64,000 nucleotides of DNA, taken from the NCBI GenBank assembly GCA_043228905.1, contig JBHGNT010000006.1:10106001-10170000 (forward strand), given 5' to 3'. This document shows positions 63,795-64,000 of this stretch, in pieces; within the stretch, counting starts at the first letter, position 1, and each line of letters starts with the position of its first letter. A program made the translations under genes and the position numbers. Origin of the DNA: Azolla caroliniana (taxonomy: Eukaryota > Polypodiophyta). The notes beneath the pieces were generated by a model. That model ran no database searches. It saw nothing but the letters and a program-made list of their open reading frames with translations, and was not told the DNA's origin.

Positions 63795-64000
63795 TGTCAC
63801 AGACATGACAACAGTCATGTCAAGATTTGAACTCTTGACCTCTTATATATAATCAAGTGTTATGTTCTAACCAACACGTCCAAATATATGGTCATGCTAT
63901 ATATATCTTAATAGATTATTTGTAGATTATCTATTTCAAGTTCTAGGACTTTTTAGAAAGTTCTAGAATTAGAAGGTTCTAGAGGGTTCTAGAATATTCT
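63795..64000 (+). mobile_element. gypsy-6: start of a chromovirus-type LTR running off the right edge
   Basis: Begins TGTCACAGACATGACA exactly where copia-F RNase H stops. It then matches the gypsy-3 LTR on the opposite strand (gtcatgtcaagatttgaact, gttctagag). Plus orientation, so the element body lies right of the window. A minus-strand tRNA-like B box is present (63825-63840). Confidence 0.7.

Noticed and set aside
1-64000. Functional tRNA, rRNA, snoRNA or intact host protein genes
   Set aside because: None was recognised. The tRNA-like segments are degenerate and inside LTRs; every substantial ORF has mobile-element similarity or is a captured fragment.

Overview
The window looks like intergenic heterochromatin from a large, repeat-rich plant nuclear genome, most likely a seed plant. 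I see no complete host gene. It is almost entirely a nest of LTR retrotransposons (Ty1/copia and Ty3/gypsy, including a chromovirus with a chromodomain), one LINE, one small hAT-type element, solo LTRs and microsatellites. The plant assignment rests on plant-type polyproteins, initiator-tRNA(Met) primer sites (TGGTATCAGAGC), and a captured fragment resembling the plant gene BIG. The species cannot be named from this.

Left half (1-34563). The elements form one nest whose left-hand remnants mostly lie outside the window. Outermost is gypsy-4 (30483-34563, minus), carrying a hAT MITE (32967-33673). It is interrupted by chromovirus gypsy-3 (about 24881-30482, minus), then a LINE (20956-about 24881, minus), then gypsy-2 (14257-20955, minus). 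Gypsy-2 holds a roughly 1.5 kb insert with two host-gene fragments. Gypsy-2 is in turn interrupted by gypsy-1 (378-14256, plus), a Tat-like element with an unusual reading frame of about 1000 codons after pol. Gypsy-1 was hit by copia-A (1470-6975, minus) and by another LTR element at the left edge (1-377). Copia-A is the youngest: its LTRs look identical, its 5-bp target duplication is perfect, and its 1338-codon polyprotein is open.

Middle (34564-42459). A copia integrase fragment, a truncated copia-C (5' LTR, gag, protease), a truncated chromovirus (gypsy-5), and about 4 kb of AT-rich decayed DNA with two recognisable gypsy relics.

Right half (42460-64000). Copia-F (plus) spans the rest as a broken host. 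It is interrupted by copia-B (43960-49594, minus), by copia-D (50126-61612, plus), and at 63795 by another chromovirus-type LTR. Copia-D itself carries an insertion in its 5' LTR, two solo LTRs, and copia-E (54351-59646, minus). Target-site duplications support most of these insertions, and removing the insert usually rejoins the host reading frame.

The elements do not form a pathway. Each complete element encodes Gag, protease, integrase, reverse transcriptase and RNase H for its own copying. Older copies are inactivated by stop codons that mostly look like C-to-T changes in CGA, CAG or CAA codons. Main leads: the long extra ORF of gypsy-1, the intact copia-A, the captured gene fragments (one present twice), a conserved inverted repeat bracketing the polypurine tract in three copia elements, and tRNA-like termini in the chromovirus LTRs.
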